NCBI RefSeq assembly: GCF_020686945.1
Contig: NZ_JAJEPR010000009.1
Span: 1 to 64,000, forward strand
Direction of reading: 5' to 3'
Source of the DNA: Limivivens faecihominis
GTDB lineage: Bacteria; Bacillota; Clostridia; Lachnospirales; Lachnospiraceae
Length of the DNA: 64,000 nucleotides
A model generated the notes under the pieces. That model ran no database searches and was not told the DNA's origin. It saw only the letters and a list, made by a program, of their open reading frames with translations. Of the stretch, positions 1 through 9,034 are shown one piece after another (the first letter of the stretch is position 1; each line of letters begins with the position of its first letter). The position numbers and the translations under genes were made by a program.

Positions 1-201
1 ACGTCGATTGACGACAACGCAGCAGATGAAAACTTATACAAGTTATTTGGCGAAATGTCAGTGATACAGTACACTAGTTGCTTCACGACCTGCGCTTTAA
101 ATCGGGTCCGATTCAAACTTCTTTTTATGCTGTTGAATTCTTCAATCCCAATCGTCCATATTCTACCCGATTTTTTCCTGTCCGTCAACACTTTCACGAA
201 G
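1..201. other. Left window edge, no assigned gene
   Basis: No gene is recognised here. One plus-strand frame is open from base 2 to a TGA at 62-64 and could be the last ~20 codons of a gene entering from the left, but the residues match no family I know. The rest, up to the hom stop codon, is non-coding. A short palindrome (AATCGG-GT-CCGATT, about 102-115) is followed by a loose T-rich stretch and might be a weak plus-strand terminator. Confidence 0.3.
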
Positions 202-1491
202 TTATATCTGACCATAAACGCGGATCATGGAAGAAATCTCCTTCACGGTGGACATGCCGGAGATCACTGCCAGGGAATCCTGGAAATTCTTCTCCTTCAC
301 TTCATCGGTGATGACCACAATCTCCGCCCGGTCTTTTTTCTTGCCTTTCTGGATGATCTGGGCGATGCTGACGCAGTTATTGCCGAAAACGCCCGCAATA
401 TTGGCCAGCACACCGCTCCGGTTCTCCACCTGCATCCGGAGGAAATAGGCGCAGGAGATATCTTCCATCTTTTTCAGCGGAATCTCCTTATAGCAGGTGC
501 AACCGATCCGGCCCCGGCAACCGAACACCATGTTCCGGACTGCATCCAGGATATCGCCCACCACCGCACTGGCTGTAGGCAGTTCTCCGGCTCCTCTTCC
601 GTAAAACATCGTGTCATCCACAGCGTCCCCGTGGACAAAGACTGCGTTAAAGGAATCCCGTACAGAGGCCAGTGGATGGGTACTCGGGATCAGCATGGGC
701 TGAACCCGGGCTTCGATGCCCTCGGGAGTCTCTTTCGCCACACCGAGAAGTTTGATATCGCGGCCCATCTCTCTCGCATAACGGATATCTGTCGCTGTAA
801 TTTTCGTGATACCTTCCGTATAAACGTCGTCAAAGGTCACTCTGGAATGAAAAGCGATAGAAGCCAGGATCGCGACCTTTCGGGCAGCGTCCAGACCCTC
901 GATATCGGCCGTGGGATCTGCCTCCGCATAGCCAAGCTCCGTAGCCAGAGCCAGGGCTTCCTGAAACTCCATGCCCTCCTCCGCCATTTTTGTCAGGATA
1001 AAGTTTGTCGTTCCGTTGACGATACCCATAACCTCAGAAATATGATTTCCGGCCAGGCACTCCTTTAAGGGGCGGATGATGGGGATTCCGCCTGCCACAG
1101 CGGCCTCAAAGAGAAGATCGGACTTCGTCTCTGCAGCCGCGTCCATCAGCTCTTTTCCGTGGGAGGCCAGAAGATCTTTATTGGCCGTCACCACGCTTTT
1201 TCCCGCGTGGAGCGCATCCAGGATATATCTTCTTGCCGGTTCAATGCCGCCCATGACTTCCACGACAATGGAGATCTCAGGATCTTCCAGGATGCTCTTC
1301 CATTCTGTCATGAGGATGGAGGGATCATCCAGTTTTCTCGAAGCCTTCTCCGTGTTCCGGACAAGGACTTTTTTCAGCTGAATTTTCGCCCCGACTTTAT
1401 GGGGAATTTCTTCCTGTTGTGCTTTCAGTACTTTATAAACGCCGGTACCCACAGTTCCTAGGCCCAGCAGTGCGATCTTAACAGTTTCCAT
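202..1491 (-). CDS. hom: Homoserine dehydrogenase
   Basis: Reduces aspartate semialdehyde to homoserine with NAD(P)H, the branch point toward threonine and methionine. The 429-residue protein has an N-terminal Rossmann nucleotide-binding motif (GLGTVG, residues ~10-15), the central homoserine dehydrogenase catalytic region (NGTTNFIL, and the GYAEADPTADIEG segment), and a C-terminal ACT domain from about residue 355, so allosteric control by an amino acid (threonine in studied homologues) is likely. A GTG lies one codon upstream, but the ATG at 1491 sits 8 nt after a GGAAGGAG ribosome site and is preferred. It is last after tldD-tldE on the minus strand with a 24-nt gap. MetA, which uses its product, is encoded at 35119-36051. 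Confidence 0.95.
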   Translation of the reverse strand: METVKIALLGLGTVGTGVYKVLKAQQEEIPHKVGAKIQLKKVLVRNTEKASRKLDDPSILMTEWKSILEDPEISIVVEVMGGIEPARRYILDALHAGKSVVTANKDLLASHGKELMDAAAETKSDLLFEAAVAGGIPIIRPLKECLAGNHISEVMGIVNGTTNFILTKMAEEGMEFQEALALATELGYAEADPTADIEGLDAARKVAILASIAFHSRVTFDDVYTEGITKITATDIRYAREMGRDIKLLGVAKETPEGIEARVQPMLIPSTHPLASVRDSFNAVFVHGDAVDDTMFYGRGAGELPTASAVVGDILDAVRNMVFGCRGRIGCTCYKEIPLKKMEDISCAYFLRMQVENRSGVLANIAGVFGNNCVSIAQIIQKGKKKDRAEIVVITDEVKEKNFQDSLAVISGMSTVKEISSMIRVYGQI

Positions 1492-1515
1492 CACTTTTTC
1501 TCCTTCCGTTTTTGC

Positions 1516-2787
1516 TTAACAGCCGGCGATGCTCACATCCTCCAGCAGTACCGCGCAGGGTACGATGAAATTGTTGATTTGTCTGGTCTCTTTGGAAAAT
1601 TTCATATTTTTCAGAACTTTTCCATAATTTCCGGAAAGGGAGCCGCTGGTCACAGCCTGTCTCGTCTTTCCGTCGGATTCATAGCCCAGACGGATCTCGC
1701 CGCCAAAGGTTCCGGAGACCGGATCCATATCAAAGCAGCTGAACTCTGTGATTTCCAGGTGCGGAATCTTGCGAAGCTCCGCCTCTGTCATCGTTCCGCC
1801 GGAAACAATCGCATTGTTCATGGAAGTGGTGTTCTCCATTTTCATATAGTAAGCGTGCTGCGTGCTTCCCCAGAAATTCCGGCAGATGCCGTCCTCGAAA
1901 AGCAGGCACTCCGTCACCGGATTGCCATCGCTGTCGTAGGGCTCTTTTCTCGTGGAGCCTTCCATGGCGGGAATCAGACGGATGGTCAGAGGATCTGCCT
2001 CCTCGCCGGTCATTTTCTCGCCGATTCTGGCCTTTGCTACGCCCATATACTGATTGGAGGCGTTGGTGTGGGCCGTAAAGTAGCGGAAAAATGTCACCAC
2101 ATCGTCCCCGGTGAGAAGAACGGCGCCGTGCTCCTGCTGGGTGGTGGGCTTCGCATCCAGCCGGTCATGGCCGCTGACGAAAAGTTTTCCGGCCTCCTCG
2201 GTGATCCGGTCTACATTTTCGTCGGAGAAGGTGATCTCCCTTAAAAGCTCGATCTCGTGGCCGTCTTTTTTCACATTGATGACCAGCTCGGTCTCATCGT
2301 CGCCGCTTGAAAAGCTCACATCCACGCCCTTGGAATTGCGGATATGTGTCTTCTTTCTATTTACAAAAATCTCATAGGAATTGACTTTCTCGTCGGCCTC
2401 TGTCCGGACTGCCTGAAGGGTCTTGATGATCCGCACCAGCTCTTCATCCATATCCCCTGCTTCCGTCTCCGCTTCTTCCGCTTTTGTGCCGGAAACCACC
2501 GGATACCAGGGGTTCTTTACAAATTTTGCTGCAAAAAGAGCGGACCGGATCTCTTTTTCCATCTCCTCCGGTGTGCTGGTGGGATGGATCTCCTTGGTAG
2601 CGCTTCCACGGAATTTGCCGTCCTCGCTGTCCACATAGACTGTCACAAAGGTGTGCGTTACCTTTTTGGCCCGTCCCATATCCAGCTTCTGACCGATGAA
2701 AAAGGCTTCCCGGGAGCAGGTGGTCGTCTCACGGATCAGAAAATCGCTGGCTCCGCTTTTTTCCAGAATCTCATATAATTTATCCAT
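1516..2787 (-). CDS. tldE: TldD/PmbA family protein, TldE-type partner subunit
   Basis: A 423-residue TldD/PmbA family member without the HExxxH zinc motif, so it fits the non-catalytic TldE (PmbA) subunit that pairs with TldD. In studied bacteria the TldD-TldE heterodimer is a cytoplasmic metalloprotease that degrades unfolded peptides and trims some modified peptides such as microcin precursors. Its start codon overlaps the tldD stop by one base (TAATG), implying translational coupling and equal dosage. No RiPP precursor is visible nearby, so the substrate here is unknown. The family call is firm; the subunit role is inferred from the missing motif and the pairing. Confidence 0.88.
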   Translation of the reverse strand: MDKLYEILEKSGASDFLIRETTTCSREAFFIGQKLDMGRAKKVTHTFVTVYVDSEDGKFRGSATKEIHPTSTPEEMEKEIRSALFAAKFVKNPWYPVVSGTKAEEAETEAGDMDEELVRIIKTLQAVRTEADEKVNSYEIFVNRKKTHIRNSKGVDVSFSSGDDETELVINVKKDGHEIELLREITFSDENVDRITEEAGKLFVSGHDRLDAKPTTQQEHGAVLLTGDDVVTFFRYFTAHTNASNQYMGVAKARIGEKMTGEEADPLTIRLIPAMEGSTRKEPYDSDGNPVTECLLFEDGICRNFWGSTQHAYYMKMENTTSMNNAIVSGGTMTEAELRKIPHLEITEFSCFDMDPVSGTFGGEIRLGYESDGKTRQAVTSGSLSGNYGKVLKNMKFSKETRQINNFIVPCAVLLEDVSIAGC

Positions 2788-4208
2788 TATCCCAACCTCA
2801 CTTTACATTTCAGGTATGGGCCGCCATCGCTGACTTTCACCCATTCTTTGTAGCCTTTTCCGCAGGCTCCTGTTCCAAAAAGCTCCGTCTTGTCCGAGCG
2901 CATGGAGATGCTCTTTAAGAGATCCGGCACATAACCGGTAAGCGTCAGAGGGCCAACCACCTTTCCGGTGAGTTTTCCGTCTTTGATCTCTCTTCCCATG
3001 GAAACCATACACTGAATGCCCCAGTGTTTGGGGTCCTCCATACCGGACTGGGCTCCGTCCAGAAGATAGCCGTCCTTGATGGAAGCAATCATCTCTTCCA
3101 GCGTATTATCTCCGGTGGTAAAGAACGTGTTCGTCATACGAGTGTAGGCTTTTCTCTCGAAGCTCTCCCTCTTGCCGTTTCCGGTGGGAGTCGTTCCCAG
3201 ACGCAGAGCGCTCAGAAGGTCGCTGATACCGGTCACGAGAGTTCCGTCTTTGATGATGGTCGTGTCTGTTCCCAGTGTTCCCTCATCGTCGAAGAGATAA
3301 CTGCTGACTTCCGCTGCGCTGGCCGCGCCATCCTTCATGGAAGTGATGTCGGAAGCCACTTTTTTGCCCACATACTCTTTGGCCAGGGCGCGCTCCTTCA
3401 CAAACATATCCATCTCCACGCCGTGACCAAAGGCCTCGTGCGCGATCAGACCTGTAATCTCCGGAGCTGTAATCACATCGTACATACCCGGGACCACAGA
3501 ATCCGCATGAAGCTTGTCATCCAGCATTTTCAGGATATCATCAACAGAGCCTTCGATCTCATCCAGCAGTTCTGCACCCTTGAGTCCTGAAAAGCCGCGG
3601 AATACCATATCCTGTTTTTCGCCGTCAACGCCGATGGCTGCCGCCATTCCTTCTGCATAGGCATAGGTCTGCATGAGATCCTTTTTTTCAGAAAGGAAAA
3701 GCTTGCTCACATGAGCAAACTGGGCTGCGGCCCGGAACTCAATAACATATTTTCCTGCTGCTCCCGTATCGCTGATCTTTTTCAGTCGGCCCAGAATCTC
3801 CTCGGGAGAAACGCTCGTCGGATCCACACTGATCTCTCCAGTCATGGATTTCTCGATTTTCTCCTCATGGATCAGCGGAGCCTCCATCTTCTCAATTCCC
3901 AGTTCTTCCATCATATGAAGCTCTTTCTTCAGAGTCTCAGTGATGGTGGAAGCCAGTTTCTCAATATCTTCATATTCATTGAATGAATATTCCATATAGC
4001 AGCTGTTCTCATAGACACGGACTACAAAGCCGCGCTCATTGAAGTGATAATCTCCAACGCTGGTCTGCCGCTGTCCCACCAGATAGGTCGTACCCGTGAC
4101 ATCCGTACACAGCACACTGACATAGGCAAAGTCCTTTTTCAGAAGTTCAACGAGCTTCTGCATATCCGGTTTTACCGCTGTCAGGTATTCTGACATTTTC
4201 ACCTGCAT
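2787..4208 (-). CDS. tldD: Metalloprotease TldD
   Basis: The catalytic zinc-protease subunit of the TldD/TldE heterodimer. The 473-residue protein carries the family signature HEAFGH (H257-H262, HExxxH) followed by GVEMD, and a C-terminal glycine-rich segment (GTGACGKGYK) typical of TldD. The ATG at 4208 is preceded by AAGGAGG at 8-nt spacing; a second in-frame ATG four codons in is possible but has poor spacing. It is the first gene of a tldD-tldE-hom unit behind a sigma-A-like promoter at 4239-4267. Confidence 0.93.
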   Translation of the reverse strand: MQVKMSEYLTAVKPDMQKLVELLKKDFAYVSVLCTDVTGTTYLVGQRQTSVGDYHFNERGFVVRVYENSCYMEYSFNEYEDIEKLASTITETLKKELHMMEELGIEKMEAPLIHEEKIEKSMTGEISVDPTSVSPEEILGRLKKISDTGAAGKYVIEFRAAAQFAHVSKLFLSEKKDLMQTYAYAEGMAAAIGVDGEKQDMVFRGFSGLKGAELLDEIEGSVDDILKMLDDKLHADSVVPGMYDVITAPEITGLIAHEAFGHGVEMDMFVKERALAKEYVGKKVASDITSMKDGAASAAEVSSYLFDDEGTLGTDTTIIKDGTLVTGISDLLSALRLGTTPTGNGKRESFERKAYTRMTNTFFTTGDNTLEEMIASIKDGYLLDGAQSGMEDPKHWGIQCMVSMGREIKDGKLTGKVVGPLTLTGYVPDLLKSISMRSDKTELFGTGACGKGYKEWVKVSDGGPYLKCKVRLG

Positions 4209-4238
4209 GCTTTCTTCCTCCTTATATTTACTGGCTCC

Positions 4239-4267
4239 ATTTTAAAACTTTCTGCTCCCTGTGGCAA
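4239..4267 (-). promoter_or_regulatory. Sigma-A-type promoter of tldD-tldE-hom
   Basis: On the minus strand TTGCCA (4262-4267) is followed after 17 bases by TAAAAT (4239-4244). It lies between the tpiA terminator and the tldD ribosome site. Confidence 0.6.
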
Positions 4268-4280
4268 GTCCCGGAAATGA

Positions 4281-4321
4281 AAAAAGCCGCTGAATGTCTG
4301 GTTTCCCTTCCATTCAGCGGC
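4281..4321 (-). terminator. Intrinsic terminator of tpiA
   Basis: A perfect 11-bp stem (GCCGCTGAATG paired with CATTCAGCGGC) is followed on the minus strand by a run of five T, 23 bases past the tpiA stop codon. Confidence 0.88.
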
Positions 4322-4343
4322 ATTTCACACAGTTGTGTATGAA

Positions 4344-5093
4344 TTATTTGTAGTTTACGATCTTACCGAAGTCCGGTTTCAGAGCGGCTCCGCCTACCAG
4401 ACCACCATCGATATCCGGCTGAGCGAAAAGCTCCGGAGCGGTAGCTGCGTTTACAGATCCACCGTACTGGATACGGATAGCTTCTGCGGTTGCCTCGTCA
4501 TAGATCTCAGCGATGCATTTACGGATCTCGCCGCAAACTTCCTGAGCCTGCTCGGTGGTAGCGGTTTTTCCGGTTCCGATTGCCCAGATCGGCTCGTAAG
4601 CGATAACAGCTTCTTTTGCCTGATCAGCAGTCAGTCCCTGGAAACCGATCTTAACCTGCTGGCGGATGAAGTCCATAGTAACACCCTGCTCTCTCTGCTC
4701 AAGAGACTCGCCGCAGCACATGATCGGAGTCAGACCATGCTCGAAAGCTTTTTTCATCTTTTTGTTGATATCAGCATCGGTCTCACCAAAGTAACCGCGT
4801 CTCTCGGAATGGCCAAGGATGACATATTTCACACCGGCATCAACCAGCATGTTCGGAGAGATCTCTCCGGTGTATGCACCTTTCTCCTCGAAGTACATGT
4901 TCTCAGCGCCAACCTGGATGTTGCTGCCTTTGACAGCCTCAACAACCGGTACGATATCGATAGCCGGTACGCAGAATACTACGTCTGCATCCTCGGTAGC
5001 TACCAGCGGTTTCAAGGTCTCAACCAGAGCAACTGCCTCACTCGGAGTCATATTCATTTTCCAGTTGCCTGCGATAATTTTCTTTCTTGCCAT
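4344..5093 (-). CDS. tpiA: Triosephosphate isomerase
   Basis: Interconverts dihydroxyacetone phosphate and glyceraldehyde 3-phosphate in cytoplasmic glycolysis. The family landmarks are present in order: GNWKMN (catalytic K12), GHSERR with the catalytic histidine, AYEPIWAIGTGK with the catalytic glutamate, and the phosphate-binding YGGSVN and GGLVGGAAL segments. The frame is open 16 codons further upstream, but the ATG at 5093 opens the canonical MARKKIIAGNWK and has AGGAG just before it, giving a standard 249 residues. It follows pgk in the gap-pgk-tpiA order and ends at a strong terminator. Confidence 0.97.
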   Translation of the reverse strand: MARKKIIAGNWKMNMTPSEAVALVETLKPLVATEDADVVFCVPAIDIVPVVEAVKGSNIQVGAENMYFEEKGAYTGEISPNMLVDAGVKYVILGHSERRGYFGETDADINKKMKKAFEHGLTPIMCCGESLEQREQGVTMDFIRQQVKIGFQGLTADQAKEAVIAYEPIWAIGTGKTATTEQAQEVCGEIRKCIAEIYDEATAEAIRIQYGGSVNAATAPELFAQPDIDGGLVGGAALKPDFGKIVNYK

Positions 5094-5130
5094 GATTAAT
5101 CGATCTCCTATCGAAATTCTTATGTTTTCA

Positions 5131-5151
5131 GGAGCCGGCAAAACCGGCTCC
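5131..5151. repeat. Hairpin between pgk and tpiA
   Basis: GGAGCCGG and CCGGCTCC form an 8-bp stem with a 5-base loop. On the pgk/tpiA coding strand no U-run follows, so it looks like an mRNA processing or stability hairpin rather than a full terminator. Confidence 0.5.
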
Positions 5152-5163
5152 CATATTTTTAAC

Positions 5164-6360
5164 TCAGTCTTTGTCGTTAGCAGCTGCTACGCCCGGAAGC
5201 TCTTTTCCTTCCAGGAACTCAAGGGAAGCGCCGCCGCCGGTGGAGATATGAGTCATCTTGTCGCCATATCCAAGGATATTTACTGCTGCTGCAGAATCAC
5301 CGCCGCCGATGATGGTGGTAGCGTCTGTCTCAGCCAGTGCCTTGGCAACAGCCTCGGTACCATGTGCGAAGTTCGGCATCTCGAAGCAGCCCATCGGTCC
5401 GTTCCAAACAACGGTCTTAGCGTCTTTGACTGCATCTGCGAAGAGCTTCTCGGTCTCCGGTCCGATGTCCATTCCTTCCCAACCATCGGGGATCTCGCCG
5501 CGTTTTACAACCTGGATGTTGCAGTCGTTGGAGAAGCTGTCACCGATACGGTTATCAACCGGGAGAAGCAGTTTCACACCTTTCTCCTCAGCTTTTTTCA
5601 GCATGTTCAGAGCATACTCCATGTAATCATCCTCGCAGAGGGAAGTACCGATGTGGCCGCCCAGAGCTTTGGAGAAGGTATAGGACATACCACCGCCGAT
5701 GATCAGAGTATCTACTTTGTCCAGAAGACGCTCGATAACAGAGATCTTGCTGGAAACCTTAGCGCCGCCCAGGATGGCAACGAAGGGTCTCTCCGGATTC
5801 TCTACGGCATTGCCGAGGAAATCGATCTCTTTCTGCATCAGATAACCTACAACGCAGGTATCTACGAACTTGGTAACGCCAACGTTGGAGCAGTGTGCTC
5901 TGTGAGCGGTACCGAATGCATCGTTTACAAATACATCACAAAGGGAAGCCAGCTCTTTGGAGAAGTTGTCCTCGTTCTTGGTCTCCTCTGCGCGATAACG
6001 GGTGTTCTCCAGAAGGATGACATCACCGTCTTTCATCTCAGCTACAGCAGCTTTTGCGTTCGGTCCTACAACTTCCGGATCAGCAGCGAATTTTACTTCC
6101 TGACCAAGAAGCTCGGTGAGACGTGCAGCTACCGGAGCCAGAGACAGCTCGGGTTTCGGCTCTCCCTTGGGTTTTCCAAGATGGGAGCAAAGGATTACTT
6201 TTCCGCCGTCAGCGATCAATTTTTTGATGGTCGGCAGAGCAGCTACCAGACGGTTCTCGTCTGTGATCTTTCCATCCTGAAGGGGAACGTTAAAGTCGCA
6301 GCGAACCAGGACACGTTTTCCTTTCACATTGATATCATCAACAGATTTTTTGTTAAGCAT
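5164..6360 (-). CDS. pgk: Phosphoglycerate kinase
   Basis: Transfers the acyl phosphate of 1,3-bisphosphoglycerate to ADP, the first ATP-yielding step of glycolysis. The 398 residues match the usual length. The N-terminal domain carries the signature RVLVRCDFNVPL and the substrate-binding arginine/histidine segments (SHLGKPKG); the C-terminal domain holds the nucleotide site (GGAKVSSK, and the late GGGDSAAAV segment). The start at 6360 has GGAGG seven bases upstream. It lies between gap and tpiA; a terminator separates it from gap, so read-through or an unseen promoter must supply expression. Confidence 0.97.
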   Translation of the reverse strand: MLNKKSVDDINVKGKRVLVRCDFNVPLQDGKITDENRLVAALPTIKKLIADGGKVILCSHLGKPKGEPKPELSLAPVAARLTELLGQEVKFAADPEVVGPNAKAAVAEMKDGDVILLENTRYRAEETKNEDNFSKELASLCDVFVNDAFGTAHRAHCSNVGVTKFVDTCVVGYLMQKEIDFLGNAVENPERPFVAILGGAKVSSKISVIERLLDKVDTLIIGGGMSYTFSKALGGHIGTSLCEDDYMEYALNMLKKAEEKGVKLLLPVDNRIGDSFSNDCNIQVVKRGEIPDGWEGMDIGPETEKLFADAVKDAKTVVWNGPMGCFEMPNFAHGTEAVAKALAETDATTIIGGGDSAAAVNILGYGDKMTHISTGGGASLEFLEGKELPGVAAANDKD

Positions 6361-6413
6361 GGGAATACCCTCCTTAAAATAGATAAATAACGCGATTTCT
6401 TTGTTTTCTCGCG

Positions 6414-6445
6414 AAAAAGGGCCCGGTCCAAATCGACCGGACCCT
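6414..6445 (-). terminator. Intrinsic terminator between gap and pgk
   Basis: On the minus strand GGGTCCGGTC pairs with GACCGGGCCC (one G-U pair) and is followed by five T. It should stop most gap transcripts and so set gap expression above pgk-tpiA. Confidence 0.82.
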
Positions 6446-6467
6446 TTATGAGCCTTACCTTACAGAA

Positions 6468-7487
6468 TTATTTCTCCAGCAGTTTACCGAAGTATTTGAT
6501 TGTTCTGCACATCTGGCTGGTGTAGGAGTTCTCATTGTCATACCAAGAAACTACCTGAACCTCAGTAGTACCATTCTCCAGCGGAAGAACCATGGTCTGA
6601 GTTGCATCGAACAGAGAACCGAATCTCATACCAACGATATCGCTGGATACGATCTCATCCTCGTTGTAACCGAAGGACTCGTTGGAAGCAGCCTTCATAG
6701 CAGCGTTGATCTGCTCTTTGGTTACATTTCCTTCAACAACAGCAGTCAGGATGGTGGTAGAACCGGTCGGGGTCGGTACACGCTGAGCAGAACCGATCAG
6801 TTTGCCGTTCAGTTCCGGGATAACCAGTCCGATTGCTTTTGCAGCGCCGGTGCTGTTCGGAACGATGTTGATAGCAGCTGCACGGGATCTTCTCAGATCG
6901 CCTTTTCTCTGCGGGCCATCCAGAGTCATCTGGTCACCGGTGTATGCATGAATGGTGCACATGATACCGGATTTGATAGCTGCCAGGTCGTTCAGAGCTT
7001 TTGCCATCGGAGCCAGGCAGTTGGTGGTGCAGGATGCTGCGGAGATGATGTTGTCATCTTTGGTCAGGGTCTCATGGTTTACATTGTAAACGATGGTCGG
7101 AAGGTCGTTACCAGCCGGAGCGGAAATAACAACTTTCTTAGCGCCTGCATCGATATGAGCCTGTGCTTTTGCTTTGGAGGTGTAGAATCCGGTACACTCC
7201 AGAACTACATCAACACCAATCTCTCCCCACGGAAGCTCTGCTGCGTTTGCTTTTGCATAAATTTTAATCTCTTTTCCATCAACAGTGATAGAGTCCTCAC
7301 CAGCACTTACAGTGTCAGCCAGTGCGTATTTACCCTGAGTGGAATCGTATTTCAGTAAGTGAGCAAGCATTTTCGGGGAAGTAAGGTCGTTGATTGCTAC
7401 AACCTCGAAGCCTTCAGCACCAAACATCTGTCTGAATGCAAGACGTCCAATACGTCCGAATCCATTAATCGCTACTTTTACTGCCAT
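6468..7487 (-). CDS. gap: Glyceraldehyde-3-phosphate dehydrogenase, type I
   Basis: Oxidises glyceraldehyde 3-phosphate to 1,3-bisphosphoglycerate with phosphate. The 339 residues show the NAD-binding start INGFGRIGR, the acidic residue in AINDLTS that favours NAD over NADP, the active-site ASCTTNCLAP with nucleophile C153, and the C-terminal WYDNE segment. It is first in the gap-pgk-tpiA cluster, has its own promoter (7583-7611) with an ~88-nt leader, a clear AGGAGG ribosome site, and a terminator directly behind. This arrangement fits a very highly expressed glycolytic enzyme. Confidence 0.97.
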   Translation of the reverse strand: MAVKVAINGFGRIGRLAFRQMFGAEGFEVVAINDLTSPKMLAHLLKYDSTQGKYALADTVSAGEDSITVDGKEIKIYAKANAAELPWGEIGVDVVLECTGFYTSKAKAQAHIDAGAKKVVISAPAGNDLPTIVYNVNHETLTKDDNIISAASCTTNCLAPMAKALNDLAAIKSGIMCTIHAYTGDQMTLDGPQRKGDLRRSRAAAINIVPNSTGAAKAIGLVIPELNGKLIGSAQRVPTPTGSTTILTAVVEGNVTKEQINAAMKAASNESFGYNEDEIVSSDIVGMRFGSLFDATQTMVLPLENGTTEVQVVSWYDNENSYTSQMCRTIKYFGKLLEK

Positions 7488-7582
7488 GATAATATTCCTC
7501 CTAAAAGTAATTTGATAGTTTCATGTAAATGCGTCTTCAATTCTCTTTCAGCAGATTGTTAAAGATACATCAACTTGCCCTT

Positions 7583-7611
7583 ATTTTACCTAATTCATAC
7601 GGAAAATTCAA
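7583..7611 (-). promoter_or_regulatory. Sigma-A-type promoter of gap
   Basis: TTGAAT (7606-7611) and TAAAAT (7583-7588) on the minus strand with a 17-bp spacer. The 7488-7711 gap also holds the start of the divergent PHP gene; no operator could be recognised. Confidence 0.65.
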
Positions 7612-7711
7612 GTCCCATTTCAAATTTTATTCTCTTTTTAGACTTTGGCTTTACTTTTGCTCTTTTTTTATATATCATGAAATTACCAAAAACTAAGAAA
7701 GAAGGCTTATT

Positions 7712-8521
7712 ATGGCGGTTGATTTTCATATTCACTCCTCCTTTTCCGGGGATTCTGATGCCCCCATGGAGCAGATGATCCAGGAAGGGCTCAAGAAGGG
7801 GCTTCGGACCATGTGCTTCACGGAACACATGGATATGGACTATCCGGAGGAACCGGGAGTTTTTGAAGTGGATACCAGAAGTTATCACGAGAAATTCCTT
7901 CAGATGAAGGAAAAATACCAGGATCAGATCGAGCTTCTTTTCGGCATCGAGCTGGGCTTACAGCCTCACCTGGCTGGACGGCACCGGAAATATCTCTCGG
8001 AATGGCCCTTTGATTTCGTCATCGGCTCCTCCCATGTAGTCCACGGGAAGGACCCCTACTTTCCTGCTTTTTATGAGGGAAAAACGGAGTCGCAAGCCTA
8101 TCTCGAATATTTCGAGAGCATCCTCGAAAATCTGGCTGTCTTTGACGAGATGGACGTCTACGGCCACATCGACTATGTGGTGCGCTACGGCCCCAATAAA
8201 AATCAACACTATACTTATGAGGCCTATCGAGAGGTTCTGGATGAGATTTTAAAGACCCTGATCCGGAAAGATGTGGGGCTGGAGCTCAACACCGCCGGTT
8301 ATAAATACGGCCTTGGTCATCCCAATCCCACGGAAGCAATCTTAAAAAGATACATGGAACTCGGCGGCGAAATCCTCACCATCGGCTGTGACGGCCATGC
8401 TCCGGAGCAGCTGGCCTGGGATTTTGAGAAAATTCCGGCTCTCTTAAAGGAATGTGGTTTCCGCTATTATACGGTATTTGAGGAGCGGATGCCCGTTTTT
8501 TATCCGGTGGAAACCTTTTAA
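7712..8521 (+). CDS. PHP-family histidinol-phosphatase
   Basis: A 269-residue PHP phosphoesterase with the metal-binding motifs of the family: DFHIHSSFS at the N-terminus, EH in CFTEHMD, E in GIELG, SSHVVH, GHIDYV and the final GCDGHAP. The overall layout matches HisK/HisJ histidinol-phosphatases, which remove phosphate from L-histidinol phosphate in histidine synthesis. It stands alone, divergent from gap, with no other his genes in view, so another phosphate-ester substrate is possible. The ATG at 7712 is preceded by a modest AGAAGG site. A strong bidirectional terminator follows. Confidence 0.8.
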   Translation: MAVDFHIHSSFSGDSDAPMEQMIQEGLKKGLRTMCFTEHMDMDYPEEPGVFEVDTRSYHEKFLQMKEKYQDQIELLFGIELGLQPHLAGRHRKYLSEWPFDFVIGSSHVVHGKDPYFPAFYEGKTESQAYLEYFESILENLAVFDEMDVYGHIDYVVRYGPNKNQHYTYEAYREVLDEILKTLIRKDVGLELNTAGYKYGLGHPNPTEAILKRYMELGGEILTIGCDGHAPEQLAWDFEKIPALLKECGFRYYTVFEERMPVFYPVETF

Positions 8522-8525
8522 AAAG

Positions 8526-8566
8526 AAAAAGCCCTGCAGACAGCTGCCTGCGGGGCTTACTTTTTT
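8526..8566. terminator. Bidirectional terminator between the PHP gene and nifU
   Basis: GCCCTGCAG pairs with CTGCGGGGC across an 8-base loop. A T-run follows on the plus side and an A-run precedes it, so it can end both convergent genes. Confidence 0.88.
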
Positions 8567-9008
8567 AATATTCCTCTTCTTCGGCTTCTTCACCCTCGTG
8601 AATGTCTGACTTGGGTTTCTTCAAGCCTTCGATTTTGATACCGTGTTTCTCTGCATAGTCCCAGAGAGCCGCATGGATGGCTTCCTCTGCGAGAAGGGAG
8701 CAGTGAACCTTTACAGGAGGAAGTCCGTCCAGAGCCTCCATAACTGCTTTATTTGTTACCTGGAGAGCCTCCTGGATGCTCTTGCCCATTACCATCTCGG
8801 TTGCCATGCTGCTGGTAGCTACTGCTGCGCCGCAGCCAAAAGTCTTGAATTTGCAGTCTTTGATGATGCCGTTGTCATCAATATCCAGATAAATTCTCAT
8901 GATATCGCCACATTTTGCGTTTCCCACGGTGCCTACGCCGCTGGCATTCTCGATCTCTCCTACGTTTCTGGGATGCTGGAAATGATCCATTACTTTTTCA
9001 CTGTACAT
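8565..9008 (-). CDS. nifU: Iron-sulfur cluster scaffold protein NifU/IscU
   Basis: Scaffold on which Fe-S clusters are assembled from sulfur delivered by a cysteine desulfurase. The 147 residues contain the three conserved cysteines: in NAKCGD (with the assembly aspartate), in TFGCGAA, and in VHCSLLAEEAI. The C-terminus carries an acidic tail (EGEEAEEEEY) beyond the usual domain. It is third in the iscR-nifS-nifU operon, 26 nt after nifS. No hscA/hscB/fdx genes are present, as is usual for the minimal clostridial system. Confidence 0.94.
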   Translation of the reverse strand: MYSEKVMDHFQHPRNVGEIENASGVGTVGNAKCGDIMRIYLDIDDNGIIKDCKFKTFGCGAAVATSSMATEMVMGKSIQEALQVTNKAVMEALDGLPPVKVHCSLLAEEAIHAALWDYAEKHGIKIEGLKKPKSDIHEGEEAEEEEY

Positions 9009-9034
9009 TTTCTATTCCTCCAAATGATCTTCTA

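Noticed and set aside
2..64. End of a transposase or integrase at the left edge
   Set aside because: Only about 20 codons are visible and none match a known family.
55..1068. Long plus-strand open frame over hom
   Set aside because: Antisense shadow of homoserine dehydrogenase; no family similarity and no ribosome site.
4819..6390. 523-codon plus-strand open frame over tpiA and pgk
   Set aside because: Runs antisense through two clear glycolytic genes; composition is that of a shadow frame.
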